64,000 nucleotides of DNA from Mycobacterium senriense (GCF_019668465.1 NZ_AP024828.1:3844001-3908000), one strand, 5' to 3'. Counted from the stretch's first letter, positions 41,812-50,951 are shown. Notes: generated by a model from the sequence alone, not told the origin. Numbers and translations are program-made.

Positions 41812-42443
41812 CGGCACCGCAGCGGCGGGGGCTCAACGAGGCGGTCACGCGGATGTGGAGCTTCCTCGCGCCGGCATACGATCTGCCCTTCCTGCAGCGG
41901 TGGGTGTACCGACCTCCGCACAACGAGGTGATCGCCCAGCTGCGCAACCACGGTGCGCGCAAGATTGCCGATATCGCTTGCGGCACCGGCATTTTGAGCG
42001 ACCGGATCCAGCGTGAACTGCAGCCCGACGAGATCTATGGCGTCGACATGTCCGACGGCATGCTCGGTCAGGCTCGTGCCAGGTCGGATCGGGTGCAGTG
42101 GATGCGTGGCCCGGCCGAGCAGCTTCCGTTTGACGACGGCGCTCTCGATGCCGTCGTGACGACCTCGGCCTTCCACTTCTTCGACCAGCCGGCGGCATTG
42201 CGTGAGTTCCATCGGGTGCTGGCCCCCGGCGGCCTGGTGGCCGTCTCGGCGCTGAGTACTCGCCAAGCGCGGCTGCAGTCCTCCGCGGACTCTCGGTGGA
42301 AGCCGCAACACAATGCGTCCGCGCCCGAGATGCGGACGTTGTTCGAAAACGCCGGGTTCGTGATCACCGATCAACACCGGATCCCGCGACCGGTGTGGAC
42401 GGCCCTCGTGTCCGACCTGTTGACTGTCGGCACGAAAAGTTGA
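41808..42443 (+). CDS. class I SAM-dependent methyltransferase (Methyltransf_11 type)
   Basis: The start ATG overlaps the preceding stop (ATGA). The 211-residue protein has [15 protein letters not shown] (motif I), [16 protein letters not shown] (motif II), [25 protein letters not shown] (motif III, the UbiE-like AEQLPF) and [18 protein letters not shown] (motif IV). The fold is that of UbiE/COQ5-like enzymes; the substrate is unknown. Co-translation with a second, unrelated methyltransferase suggests both act in the same small pathway. A very strong terminator follows. Confidence 0.88.
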   Translation: MTAPQRRGLNEAVTRMWSFLAPAYDLPFLQRWVYRPPHNEVIAQLRNHGARKIADIACGTGILSDRIQRELQPDEIYGVDMSDGMLGQARARSDRVQWMRGPAEQLPFDDGALDAVVTTSAFHFFDQPAALREFHRVLAPGGLVAVSALSTRQARLQSSADSRWKPQHNASAPEMRTLFENAGFVITDQHRIPRPVWTALVSDLLTVGTKS

Positions 42444-42489
42444 GTGCAGCGCCGGGCTGAAAACCGCTCGGCGCCAACGCGTAACCGAC

Positions 42490-42523
42490 GACGCCCGCTT
42501 CGCCAATAGGCGAAGCGGGCGTC
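42490..42523. terminator. strong hairpin terminator between convergent genes
   Basis: A perfect 15-bp inverted repeat, GACGCCCGCTTCGCC, loop AATA, GGCGAAGCGGGCGTC, followed by TTGT. It lies between the convergent methyltransferase and Gly/Pro-rich genes and could stop both transcripts. There is no long T tract, as is usual for mycobacterial hairpin terminators. Confidence 0.8.
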
Positions 42524-42537
42524 TTGTCAGCTATCGA

Positions 42538-43269
42538 TCACAGCGGGATCCACACTCCGAAGAGCCAGAATCCCCACTGGTTGAAACCGGGATCCCACAT
42601 TGGGGTTTCCTGGTAGCCCCAGTAGTTGATCGGGCCGTAGTCCCAGCGCCCACCGGGCGGGGGAAGCGGTCGATCCCATGCCGGCCGCGGCGGCTCGCCC
42701 GCGCCCCAGGGTCCGGGTCCGTCGCCCCACGGGGCGCCATGGAAGTAGCCGCGCTGAGCGTCGCCATGCCACGGGCCACCGGGGTGAGGATCGGGTCCAC
42801 CGAATCCGCCCGGAGCACCGGGGTGATTGCCGGGGCCGCCAGGCCCGCCGGGGTGGTCGCCGGGGCCACCCGGGCCACCGGGGTGGTCGGGATGATCACC
42901 GGGGCCGCCAGGACCACCGGGGTGATCACCGGGGCCGCCAGGACCACCGGGGCCGCCAGGGCCGCCGGGGTGGTCACCGGGGCCGCCAGGACCACCGGGG
43001 TGATCACCGGGGCCACCCGGACCACCGGGGCCGCCCGGACCGCCCGGGTGATCACCGGGGCCACCAGGACCACCAGGACCGCCAGGGCCGCCCGGATCGT
43101 TGGGACCGGTGGGCGCGTGGCCACCGCCAGGCGCCGCGGGCGCGCCATGATCACCCGGAGGCTGTGGCGCCCCGGGAGCAGCGCTGGCAAACCCGGCGCC
43201 CATTCCCAGCGCCGCAGCGCTGAGCGCTCCGGCGACGGTCACCCCTCCGACAAGTTGCTTCAACTTCAT
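42538..43269 (-). CDS. secreted glycine/proline-rich repeat protein
   Basis: A 243-residue protein. The signal peptide is MKLKQLVGGVTVAGALSAAA with cleavage after FASA (about residue 30). A tract of about 130 residues is built from GGPGGPGDHPGGP-type repeats. The C-terminal 70 residues contain GPWHGDAQRGYFHGAPWGDGPGPW and end with GYQETPMWDPGFNQWGFWLFGVWIPL. The repeat part should be unstructured or collagen-like, with periodic Asp-His that could bind metal. The Trp/Tyr-rich end resembles the C-termini of small exported mycobacterial proteins. It is a cell-envelope or secreted protein of unknown function. Confidence 0.8.
   Translation of the reverse strand: MKLKQLVGGVTVAGALSAAALGMGAGFASAAPGAPQPPGDHGAPAAPGGGHAPTGPNDPGGPGGPGGPGGPGDHPGGPGGPGGPGGPGDHPGGPGGPGDHPGGPGGPGGPGGPGDHPGGPGGPGDHPDHPGGPGGPGDHPGGPGGPGNHPGAPGGFGGPDPHPGGPWHGDAQRGYFHGAPWGDGPGPWGAGEPPRPAWDRPLPPPGGRWDYGPINYWGYQETPMWDPGFNQWGFWLFGVWIPL
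42780..43115 (-). repeat. GGP/GDHPGGP-coding tandem repeats
   Basis: Short coding repeats built on ccaccggggtgatcaccgg and related 9-27 bp units. They encode PGGPGDH motifs of varying length, and several neighbouring copies are nearly identical, so copy number is likely to vary. They generate long spurious frames on both strands. Confidence 0.75.
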
Positions 43270-43558
43270 GTTGCTTCACCTATCCACTAGGGATTTTGCA
43301 AGGAAGTTCCTTGGAACACCCCCCGTTACACCCCCCGACGCTAAATAGCCTTCCTATGGACTAGCTGTGACTCGCCCATGCAGAACTTCTGGCTGGGCGC
43401 CCGACCCCGGTGGTTTGCCACACATCTCCGCCGCGGCGCAGCGGCTGCCGCGCCCGTTGACACCAGGCATTTTGACCCCGGATCGAGGCGTTTTTCAGCC
43501 GGCGCGAGGGACGGTTTGGGAAGGCTATGTTGGCTAGTCGAGCAGGGTTTTCCTTTAT

Positions 43559-44284
43559 ATGGTTGCGGCCGTGTTGAGTGCCCCACATCCACACGAACCC
43601 CACGTTGGTTCGGTGTCGTCGAAGCTGAATTGGCTGCGCGCGGGCGTCCTGGGCGCCAATGACGGAATCGTTTCCACCGCGGGCATCGTCGTCGGGGTCG
43701 CGGCGGCCACCGCCGAACGCGCCCCCATATTGACCGCCGGCAGCGCCGGACTGGTCGCGGGTGCGGTGTCGATGGCGCTGGGCGAATACGTCTCCGTCAG
43801 CACCCAGCGCGACACCGAGAAGGCGATGTTGAGTCAGGAACGCCGCGAACTGCGCGAAGATCCCGTCGCCGAACTGGATGAGCTCGCCACGTTGTACGAG
43901 GCGAAGGGTCTGACGCCGGCGACCGCGCGCACCGTGGCCGAGGAACTCACCGACCACAACCCGCTGCTCGCCCACGCCGAGGTCGAATTGGGAATCAACC
44001 CCGAGGAGCTGACGAACCCCCGGCATGCGGCATCCTCGTCAGCGCTCTCATTTGCGATTGGTGCCCTGTTGCCGTTGGTCGCGATTTTGGTTCCGCCCAC
44101 GACGTGGCGGGTTCCGGTTACCGTCACCGCGGTACTGATCGCGCTGGTGATCACCGGTGCGGTCTCGGCCGGTCTGGGCGGAGCGCCGAAGGGCCGCGCG
44201 GTGCTGCGCAACGCCATTGGCGGCAGTCTTGCGTTGGCGGTCACGTACGTGATCGGTCATCTGGTGGGTGCCGCACTCGGCTGA
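43559..44284 (+). CDS. VIT1/CCC1 family iron/manganese transporter
   Basis: A 241-residue VIT-family membrane protein. LNWLRAGVLGANDGIVSTAGIVVGVAAA is the first helix with the conserved ANDGIVST signature, AGLVAGAVSMALGEYVSVSTQRDTE the second (SMxxGEYVSVxSQ signature). A cytoplasmic metal-binding helical hairpin with many Glu residues follows (about 85-150), then three helices: ALSFAIGALLPLVAILV, PVTVTAVLIALVITGAVSAGLG and LALAVTYVIGHLVGAALG. The family moves Fe2+/Mn2+ by proton exchange, usually out of the cytoplasm. It is the only transporter of this type in the window, although an NRAMP importer lies at 55728-57410. Confidence 0.9.
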   Translation: MVAAVLSAPHPHEPHVGSVSSKLNWLRAGVLGANDGIVSTAGIVVGVAAATAERAPILTAGSAGLVAGAVSMALGEYVSVSTQRDTEKAMLSQERRELREDPVAELDELATLYEAKGLTPATARTVAEELTDHNPLLAHAEVELGINPEELTNPRHAASSSALSFAIGALLPLVAILVPPTTWRVPVTVTAVLIALVITGAVSAGLGGAPKGRAVLRNAIGGSLALAVTYVIGHLVGAALG

Positions 44285-44405
44285 CCGCCGGAGCTTAGGG
44301 GCGGTGCGGTGCGGTGCGCGTCCAGCGACTGGAAGCGCAACTGTAACATCGACAGTTGCGGTCCTCAGCAGAGCCCGCGTATCCCATCACGCGGAGGGTC
44401 ATGCA

Positions 44406-45248
44406 GTGGCCGAGCCCAACATCGTGCCGGACGAAGCCCAATGGGCGGGATCGGTGCCGTACTTTGAGCGCGACGAAAAATACTTTGTGCCAACCAAAAT
44501 CGCGCGCGGCGGATGGGGCCCATCGCTCAGCGGCCATGTTGTCGGCGGACTCTTGGCGTGGGCGGTCGAGGAAGCGGCTCAGGATCCGCAACTGCAACCG
44601 GCGCGGTTGACCGTCGATCTGCCCCGGCCAACGGCGTTGGCGCCGCTCGAGGTGCATACGCAGGTGCGACAGGACCGACGTCGGTTGCGGCTGGTCGAGA
44701 CCGTGATCGTCCAGGACGGAGCTCCGGTGTCGCAGGCGAGCGCATTGTTTCTGCGGCGCGGCGCGCAGCCCGAGGGGCACGTCTGGTCACCACCGGTGCA
44801 GATGCCCCCGATCCCGCTGGACGAGGCCTACTCGACGCTGTTCATGCGAACCTACGGCTGGGGCGCCGATGTGCAGAACCCCGATCCGGACTGGCCCCAG
44901 GCCGACGGCCCGAAGTACACGTGGATACACGAGACGCGCCCCTTGATCGACGACGAACCGCTCACCGCCTTCACCCGCGTGGCGATGGCCGGTGACATCA
45001 CGGCCTCGATTGCCAACTGGGGCACCAACTCCCTGCAGTTCATCAATGTCGACTACACGCTCACGCTCAGCCGACTGCCCGAGGGCGACCACATCGGGCT
45101 CGCCTCGCTGACGCATCACAGTCACGACGGGGTTGCTAGCGGCTCGGCGGTCCTGGTGGACGCGAAGGGCCCGATCGGCACCGGCGTGTCCGTGGCGATC
45201 GCGCACTCGGGATTTCGTCCGCCCGCCACGGATCCATCAGCCGGGTGA
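44406..45248 (+). CDS. acyl-CoA thioesterase-like double-hotdog protein
   Basis: The GTG at 44406 follows GGAGGG at 9 nt and gives a 280-residue protein; the longer upstream frame has no family character. ARGGWGPSLSGHVVGGLLAWAVEE is the first hotdog helix (HVVGGLLA), with LTVDLPRPTALAPLEVHTQVRQDRRRLRLVE as its strands. A second hotdog lies at about 150-275 with RVAMAGDITASIANWG (D and N positions used by TesB-like enzymes), FINVDYTLTLSRLP and GLASLTHHSHDGVASGSAVLVD. TesB-like acyl-CoA thioesterases hydrolyse acyl-CoA; chain preference is unknown. Confidence 0.85.
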   Translation: MAEPNIVPDEAQWAGSVPYFERDEKYFVPTKIARGGWGPSLSGHVVGGLLAWAVEEAAQDPQLQPARLTVDLPRPTALAPLEVHTQVRQDRRRLRLVETVIVQDGAPVSQASALFLRRGAQPEGHVWSPPVQMPPIPLDEAYSTLFMRTYGWGADVQNPDPDWPQADGPKYTWIHETRPLIDDEPLTAFTRVAMAGDITASIANWGTNSLQFINVDYTLTLSRLPEGDHIGLASLTHHSHDGVASGSAVLVDAKGPIGTGVSVAIAHSGFRPPATDPSAG

Positions 45249-45439
45249 GGTCGATAGGTAGGCACGGTGACCACTGGGCACCGAATTCGTTGTGGCGTAT
45301 GACTTTTGGCGCGAGACCGTCGGGTAGCGGCGGCGCCTTCAGGTACGCGCGAGGCTTTTAGGTGACTGACGTCCGCTCAAACTTGATAGCGCATGCGCGG
45401 GCAAGTTTCACGACGCCAGCATGGCGGCAGCCCGGACGC

Positions 45440-46060
45440 CTACAGCCCCTTGGGCGCATCGCGCACGGCCTGCACCGCGGCGGCGTCGCCGTCGAATTCG
45501 ACCTGCGCCTGTCGCCCCACCGCGAACAGCAGTAGCTCCTCGGGCGCCCCGGTCACCGTCACCGCCGGCCCCTGACCGGCGGTGAGCACCGTCTTGCCCT
45601 CCGGCGTGCGCAACGCCACCCGGCCGGGCACCTTGGCGAGGGTGAGCCGCGCCATCAACGGCAGGGTGCGCCGCAGCATCTTGCCCAGGTCGGGTTCCAG
45701 GGAGCGCGGCTGCCAGCCCATCTGCGCGCGGCGCACATCCTCGTGGTGGATGAACATCTCGGCAACATTGGCCACCGGGTCGAGCAATTTGAGCGGCGAG
45801 TAGACCGGCGGTCCGGCGGCGAGCTTGCCGACGAGCTCGTCCCAGTCGTTCTGCTCGGCCACCTCGTTCTGCACCTTCTCCGTATGGGAGGCCAAGAAAG
45901 GGATCACGATGCCGGCCACGGCGTCGAGACGGTACTCACGGATCACCAGATGGGCGGCCAGGTCCCGCGTCTTCCATCCCTCGCACAGGGTGGGCGCATC
46001 TGGCCCGACGCCGCGCATCGTTTCGACAAGGGCGGCACGTTCGCGTTGGGCAACGGTCAT
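45440..46060 (-). CDS. TIGR03085 family (DinB/maleylpyruvate isomerase-like) protein
   Basis: A 206-residue protein matching the actinobacterial TIGR03085 group of the DinB/MDMPI metal-binding helical-bundle fold. LCEGWKTRDLAAHLVIRE carries the first His, followed by ANVAEMFIHHEDVRRA with the HHEDVRR metal/thiol motif. The C-terminal part (about 145-206) has RVALRTPEGKTVLTAG and VTVTGAPEELLLFAVGR, resembling a sterol-carrier-like domain. MDMPI enzymes use mycothiol; whether this one does is unknown. It is convergent with the thioesterase gene and divergent from htpG. Confidence 0.85.
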   Translation of the reverse strand: MTVAQRERAALVETMRGVGPDAPTLCEGWKTRDLAAHLVIREYRLDAVAGIVIPFLASHTEKVQNEVAEQNDWDELVGKLAAGPPVYSPLKLLDPVANVAEMFIHHEDVRRAQMGWQPRSLEPDLGKMLRRTLPLMARLTLAKVPGRVALRTPEGKTVLTAGQGPAVTVTGAPEELLLFAVGRQAQVEFDGDAAAVQAVRDAPKGL

Positions 46061-46143
46061 GGGTTCAGGGTAGGACCAGCCCCTCGTCGTGGGCCATCCG
46101 CTTCTCGGTAAATTTGAATCGTCGTGTCGTCGAAGGGAATGTC

Positions 46144-48081
46144 ATGAATGCACGTGTCGAGCAGTTGGAATTCCAGGCGGAGGCCCGGCAGCTGCTGGAT
46201 TTGATGGTTCATTCGGTCTACTCCAACAAGGATTCGTTTCTGCGGGAGCTGATCTCGAACGCCTCCGACGCGCTGGACAAGTTGCGGCTAGAGGCGTTTC
46301 GCAACAAGGACCTCGACGTCGACACCTCCGACCTGCACATCGAGATCGACGTGGACAAGGATGCGCGCACCCTGACCATCCGCGACAACGGCATCGGGAT
46401 GACCCGCGCCGAAGTGGTGGACCTGATCGGCACACTGGCCAAGTCGGGCACCGCCGAGCTGCGCAAGCAGCTGCGCGAGGCAAAGAATGAAGCCGCCTCC
46501 GAGGAACTCATCGGCCAGTTCGGCATCGGTTTCTATTCGAGCTTCATGGTCGCCGACAAGGTCGAACTGCTCACCCGCAAGGCAGGGGAGAGCGAAGCCA
46601 CCAAATGGGAATCGAGCGGCGAGGGCACCTACACCATCGAGTCGGTCGAGGGTGCTGGGCAGGGCACGTCGGTCATCCTGCACCTCAAGCCCGAAGACGC
46701 CGAGGATGAGCTGCACGACTACACCGCTGACTTCAAGATCAGGAGCCTGGTCAAGAAATACTCCGACTTCATCGCCTGGCCCATCCGGATGGAGGTCGAG
46801 CGGCGGATCCAGGTTCCGGTGGAGGAGGGCTCCGAGGAGACCCGCGAAGAGGTCGTCATCGATACCGAGACCCTCAACTCGATGAAGGCCCTGTGGGCCC
46901 GGCCCAAAGAAGAGGTCTCCGAGGAGGAGTACAAGGAGTTCTACAAGCACATCGGGCACGCCTGGGACGATCCGCTCGAGGTCATCGCGATGCGGGCCGA
47001 AGGCACCTTCGAGTACCAGGCATTGCTGTTCATTCCGTCGCACGCCCCGTTCGACCTGTTCAACCGCGACGCCCAGACCGGGATCCAGCTGTACGTCAAG
47101 CGGGTGTTCATCATGGGCGACTGCGACGAGCTCATGCCGGAATACCTGCGCTTCGTCAAGGGCGTCGTTGACGCGCAGGACATGTCGCTCAACGTGTCGC
47201 GCGAGATCCTGCAACAGGATCGACAGATCAAGGCCATCCGGCGGCGGTTGACCAAGAAGGTGCTCTCGACGATCAAGGATCTGCAATCCGAGCGCCCGGA
47301 GGACTACCGCACCTTCTGGACCCAATTCGGCCGGGTCGTCAAGGAAGGCCTGCTGTCGGACTTCGACAACCAGGAGACGCTGCTGCAGATCTCCTCATTC
47401 GCCTCGACACACAGCGAGGAGGAGGCCACCACCCTCGCCCAATACGTCGAGCGCATGAAGGAGGGCCAGACGCAGATCTTCTACGCCACGGGGGAGTCGC
47501 GTCAGCAGATCCTGAAGTCGCCGCACCTCGAGGCGTTCAAGGCCAAGGGCTACGAGGTGCTCCTGCTCACCGACCCGGTCGACGAGGTCTGGGTGGGGAC
47601 CGTGACGGAGTTCGACGGCAAGCCGCTGCAGTCCATCGCCAAGGGCGAGGTCGACCTCAGCGCCGACGACGACGAGAGCGAGGCCGAGCGCGAGGAGCAG
47701 CAGAAGGAATTCGCCGACCTGCTTACCTGGCTGAAGGAGACCTTGACCGACCACGTCAAGGAAGTTCGGCTGTCCACCCGCCTGACGGACTCACCCGCGT
47801 GCCTGATCACCGACGCCTTCGGGATCACACCGGCGCTCGCGCGCATGTACCGCGCTTCCGGGCAGGACATTCCGGTGGGCAAGCGGATCCTCGAACTCAA
47901 TCCCAACCACCCGCTCGTCACCGGCCTGCGCCAGGCGCACCAGGACCGCAGCGACGACCCCTCGGTCGCGGAGACCGCGGAATTGCTCTACGGCACAGCG
48001 CTTCTTGCCGAAGGCGGCGCGCTCGACGATCCGGCCAGGTTTGCCGAGATGCTCGCCGATCGGCTGGCCCGCACGGTGTAA
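46144..48081 (+). CDS. htpG: molecular chaperone HtpG (Hsp90)
   Basis: A complete 645-residue Hsp90. ELISNASDALDKLR and IRDNGIGMTRAEVVDLIGTLAKSGT form the Bergerat ATP site, with QFGIGFYSSFMVADKV as lid and G box. The middle domain has LLFIPSHAPFDLF and YVKRVFIMGDCDELMPEYLRFVKGVVD, and NVSREILQQDRQIKAIR carries the catalytic Arg that contacts the gamma-phosphate. The C-terminal dimerisation domain ends LNPNHPLV...LYGTALLAEGG. I chose ATG 46144 with AAGGGA before it, giving the typical start NARVEQLEFQAEARQLL. An in-frame start at 46114 would add 10 atypical residues. Confidence 0.97.
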   Translation: MNARVEQLEFQAEARQLLDLMVHSVYSNKDSFLRELISNASDALDKLRLEAFRNKDLDVDTSDLHIEIDVDKDARTLTIRDNGIGMTRAEVVDLIGTLAKSGTAELRKQLREAKNEAASEELIGQFGIGFYSSFMVADKVELLTRKAGESEATKWESSGEGTYTIESVEGAGQGTSVILHLKPEDAEDELHDYTADFKIRSLVKKYSDFIAWPIRMEVERRIQVPVEEGSEETREEVVIDTETLNSMKALWARPKEEVSEEEYKEFYKHIGHAWDDPLEVIAMRAEGTFEYQALLFIPSHAPFDLFNRDAQTGIQLYVKRVFIMGDCDELMPEYLRFVKGVVDAQDMSLNVSREILQQDRQIKAIRRRLTKKVLSTIKDLQSERPEDYRTFWTQFGRVVKEGLLSDFDNQETLLQISSFASTHSEEEATTLAQYVERMKEGQTQIFYATGESRQQILKSPHLEAFKAKGYEVLLLTDPVDEVWVGTVTEFDGKPLQSIAKGEVDLSADDDESEAEREEQQKEFADLLTWLKETLTDHVKEVRLSTRLTDSPACLITDAFGITPALARMYRASGQDIPVGKRILELNPNHPLVTGLRQAHQDRSDDPSVAETAELLYGTALLAEGGALDDPARFAEMLADRLARTV

Positions 48082-48149
48082 CCCGGCGTTTACCGGCAAA
48101 TAGGCGATTTTCGGGATTGAAAACTCGCTGGCAGGGATACTTAGATCCC

Positions 48150-48365
48150 ATGCCTGAGTTTCGCGTTATCGACCCACGTGGCCGGGTCGTCGCGACGAAG
48201 AATTATGTTAGCGCAGAGGCCGCGTACGCCTGGTTCGTCAACTCGGTTGGCGGCAATACCGAGCTGGGTTGGCGCATGGAGGTCAACGACGACGGGCAAT
48301 GGGCATTCTTCGATGACACCGAGGGCTTCACCGCGCCGGTGAGCCACCGGCCAGAAAGGCGCTGA
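48150..48365 (+). CDS. small conserved hypothetical protein, 71 aa
   Basis: A 71-residue protein with PEFRVIDPRGRVVATKNYVSAEAAYAWFVNSV, then LGWRMEVNDDGQWAFFDDTEG. It looks like a compact two-strand, one-helix fold: strand-turn-strand, a helix with aromatic residues, then WRMEV and WAFFDD strands. It is soluble with no Cys. I know similar short proteins in actinobacteria but no function. It lies 68 nt after htpG on the same strand. Confidence 0.7.
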   Translation: MPEFRVIDPRGRVVATKNYVSAEAAYAWFVNSVGGNTELGWRMEVNDDGQWAFFDDTEGFTAPVSHRPERR

Positions 48366-48411
48366 TTCGCCCCGCCCAGCCGGATCGGCTCAGAGGCGCT
48401 AGTTTGATCTG

Positions 48412-49704
48412 GTGTTGGAGCCGCCGAAGCTCGCAAAACATCGCACACCGCTCAACCGTTCCCAGATCGCCGGTTTCTGGGGCGCATGGACGGGCTGGAC
48501 GCTCGATGGGATGGATTCGTTCATCTACGCGCTGGTGCTCACGCCGGCGCTCACCGAACTGCTGCCGCGTTCGGGCTTCGCCGCAACACAGGCCCATGTC
48601 GGCCTGGCGGGATCGATCCTGTTTGCCCTGTTTCTGGTGGGTTGGGGCTTGTCCTTCATCTGGGGGCCGATCGCCGACCGGTTCGGGCGGACCAAGGTGC
48701 TGGCCGCGACGATCTTCACCTTCGCAGTCTTCACCGGGCTTTCGGCGGCGGCGCAGAACGTTTGGGAGCTTGCCGCCTTCCGCTTCATCGCGGGCGTCGG
48801 CATCGGCGGCGAATGGGCACTCGCGGGCACCTACGTCGCCGAGGCGTGGCCGGAGGACCGGCGAAAGATGGGAGCCGGTTATCTGCAGACCGGCTACTAC
48901 GCCGGCTTCTTCCTGGCGGCAGCGCTGAATTACACCATCGGCGTGCATTTCGGCTGGCGCGCAATGTTTTTGACGGGCGCGGTGCCGGTCGTCGTCGCCA
49001 TCTTGATTCTGACGCGGGTGCAGGAAACCCCGAAGTTTCAGCAGGCCGAGGCCAGCGCCGCGCCGCCCGTGAAGCCGCTGCGCGAAATCCTGGCCCCGCG
49101 CTACCGGCGACGCACCTGGGTGGCCTGCGCCCTGGTGACGATCGCGATCGTGGGCCTGTGGGCCGGCGCGGTCTACGAGCCGTCGGCCGTAATCCAATTG
49201 GCGCAGCAAGCGGGATTCGACAAGAGCGGCGCGACCAGAACCGCATCGTGGGCCACCGGCCTGTTGTCCATCGGCACCATACTCGGTTGTCTGATCCTGC
49301 CGGTCGTCGCGGAGCGCATCGGACGCAGGAAGACCCTTGCGATTTATTTCGCCGGGATGGCGGTATCGATCATCGGCAGCTTCGGCTGGTCGTTCTATCT
49401 GCCCAACGGGCTCGCGCCGTTTATCGCGTGGCTGTTCGTGCTGGGTTTCTTTGGCGGCAACTTCGCCTTATTCAGCCTGTGGCTGCCCGAGCAGTTCGAA
49501 ACGCGGGTCCGCGCGACGGCGTTTGCCTTCTGCACGTCGGTCGGCCGCTTTGTCGGGGCGGGCGTGAACTTCTTGCTCGGCGCGGCGGTCCTGCACACGC
49601 ACACTCTGGGATTGCCCGTTGCGCTGACGGCCGTCGCTTTCGTGATCGGGCTTTTCGTCATCCCATTGGCGCCCGAGACTCAGGGCCAGGCGCTGCCCCA
49701 ATAA
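48412..49704 (+). CDS. MFS transporter of the aromatic acid:H+ symporter type
   Basis: A 430-residue permease with twelve predicted helices. The first cytoplasmic loop carries GPIADRFGRTKVLA and helix 4 to 5 has GVGIGGEWALAGTYVAEAWPEDRRKMGAGYLQTGYYAGFF, both typical of the sugar/aromatic-acid symporter branches of MFS. ERIGRRKTLAIY is the matching loop of the second half. The D-G-M-D-S-F motif in helix 1 (WTLDGMDSFIYAL) is characteristic of AAHS/ShiA-like proteins. The substrate is probably an organic acid; it cannot be assigned. The start is GTG 48412. No catabolic genes adjoin it. Confidence 0.88.
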   Translation: MLEPPKLAKHRTPLNRSQIAGFWGAWTGWTLDGMDSFIYALVLTPALTELLPRSGFAATQAHVGLAGSILFALFLVGWGLSFIWGPIADRFGRTKVLAATIFTFAVFTGLSAAAQNVWELAAFRFIAGVGIGGEWALAGTYVAEAWPEDRRKMGAGYLQTGYYAGFFLAAALNYTIGVHFGWRAMFLTGAVPVVVAILILTRVQETPKFQQAEASAAPPVKPLREILAPRYRRRTWVACALVTIAIVGLWAGAVYEPSAVIQLAQQAGFDKSGATRTASWATGLLSIGTILGCLILPVVAERIGRRKTLAIYFAGMAVSIIGSFGWSFYLPNGLAPFIAWLFVLGFFGGNFALFSLWLPEQFETRVRATAFAFCTSVGRFVGAGVNFLLGAAVLHTHTLGLPVALTAVAFVIGLFVIPLAPETQGQALPQ

Positions 49705-49823
49705 GTCGGCCCTCGGCGAGCGGATTTGTCGCTGAGAGGCGGGCGCAACGAGTACCCCTTCTCGGCAGAGACCCGTCTGGCTGATGAAACGAGATGATCT
49801 GTGACCAAGTGGATTTGCAGTTT

Positions 49824-50819
49824 TCAGCTGACTGGAGCAACCGGTGTTTGAGAAAGGTCGATGCAATCACTCATGCCGTTGGCGGATGCATCACGATCTG
49901 TGAGCGGGTCCAGGCCGAAGGTGGTCTCGCAGAACTTCAGCAGACTTACATGCGAATTGAGCTGCTTGCTGACGTGGCCGGGTTTGGCATAGGGGCCGAC
50001 GACGAGACACGGGACACGTGACCCGTACCGGAACGGTTGCCCATCGAACTGCTGGAATTCGTCGGCTGGTCGTTGCGCGTGGGTGTGGTCCCAGGTTTCC
50101 ACCACCGGGGGGTCGATGTGGTCATACCAGCCACCCCAGTCGTCCCAGGTGACAAAGATCGCTACTTGATCCCACAGACCGCCGTCGACGACAGCTTGAA
50201 TCTGGTTGAGCGTCCACGTCATCCCGTCGGTGACGTTCTGTTTCGGGTGTTCGGACAGATCGGGTCTGCCGTCGCCGTACACCCACGACACCGCGGGTAG
50301 CTGGCCGGCGCGCGCGTCAGCGGCGAACTTGTCGCGACCATGGTTGTGGCTATGGGTGTGCAGCCCGTCAATGTAGGCGAAGGCGTATCCGCCGTAGTTG
50401 CCCCAGGACAACCCGGCCGTTTCCAGCGAGACTGGGAGCGCTGGCAGCCGGAATCGGTCAGCCGGTGTGGGGCGGTATTGGTGATGCGGATTGTTGATCA
50501 CCGGTGAGTCAGCGCAGATCAGCATGAGATGGTCGGGAGTCGAGGGGCCGGCTACTTCGGAAAAGTAGTTGTCACACAACGTGAAACGCCGGGCGAGGTC
50601 GAAATATCCGGGGATGTCGGACTGGGTGTATTGCACTCGGTGTGCGGTGTCTGTGCCACGGTTCATCCACGCCTCATGACGATGGTCGGGGTCGTCCGGC
50701 GGCGGGTTCTGTGCTGGCTGCAGCGTCACACCGTCGGCGTCGGGGAACCTGCCGAAGTAGTTGTCGAACGTGTGGTTTTCCTTGATGATCATCACGACAT
50801 GCTCGATCCGTCCGGCCAT
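49824..50819 (-). CDS. PF04185 phosphoesterase (phospholipase C / acid phosphatase type)
   Basis: A 331-residue protein. VVMIIKENHTFDNYFGRFPDADG is the signature start of the phosphoesterase family PF04185 (metal-binding E-N-H-T-F-D-N-Y). VAGPSTPDHL carries the Thr/His of the active site, and IFVTWDDWGGWYDHIDPP the second metal site. LPAVSWVYGDGRPDLSEHP is also typical. It is shorter than mycobacterial phospholipase C (over 500 residues) and lacks the C-terminal domains. No signal peptide is seen, so it would be cytosolic unless exported without one. It lies 132 nt downstream of the phosphite dehydrogenase gene on the same strand, which suggests a role in phosphorus acquisition. Confidence 0.85.
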   Translation of the reverse strand: MAGRIEHVVMIIKENHTFDNYFGRFPDADGVTLQPAQNPPPDDPDHRHEAWMNRGTDTAHRVQYTQSDIPGYFDLARRFTLCDNYFSEVAGPSTPDHLMLICADSPVINNPHHQYRPTPADRFRLPALPVSLETAGLSWGNYGGYAFAYIDGLHTHSHNHGRDKFAADARAGQLPAVSWVYGDGRPDLSEHPKQNVTDGMTWTLNQIQAVVDGGLWDQVAIFVTWDDWGGWYDHIDPPVVETWDHTHAQRPADEFQQFDGQPFRYGSRVPCLVVGPYAKPGHVSKQLNSHVSLLKFCETTFGLDPLTDRDASANGMSDCIDLSQTPVAPVS

Positions 50820-50951
50820 AGCGACGCGGTCCTCTCTGCCCTTCGGTGGGTGTCAGATGACCAGTTTCGTCGGCCCGCCAGAACGAGAGGTGAACATCCG
50901 TCGAACCGGATCCGATCGCCAAAGAGTCTGTCTTCGTTGGACAGCGGGCCG

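Noticed and set aside
42780..43115. Possible CRISPR-like array
   Set aside because: Repeats are contiguous, of varying unit length, without spacers, and code for GGP/GDHP motifs.
42531..43290. Other frames through the GP-rich repeats on both strands
   Set aside because: Short-period repeats give open frames everywhere; only the minus frame with a signal peptide and a structured C-terminus is credible.
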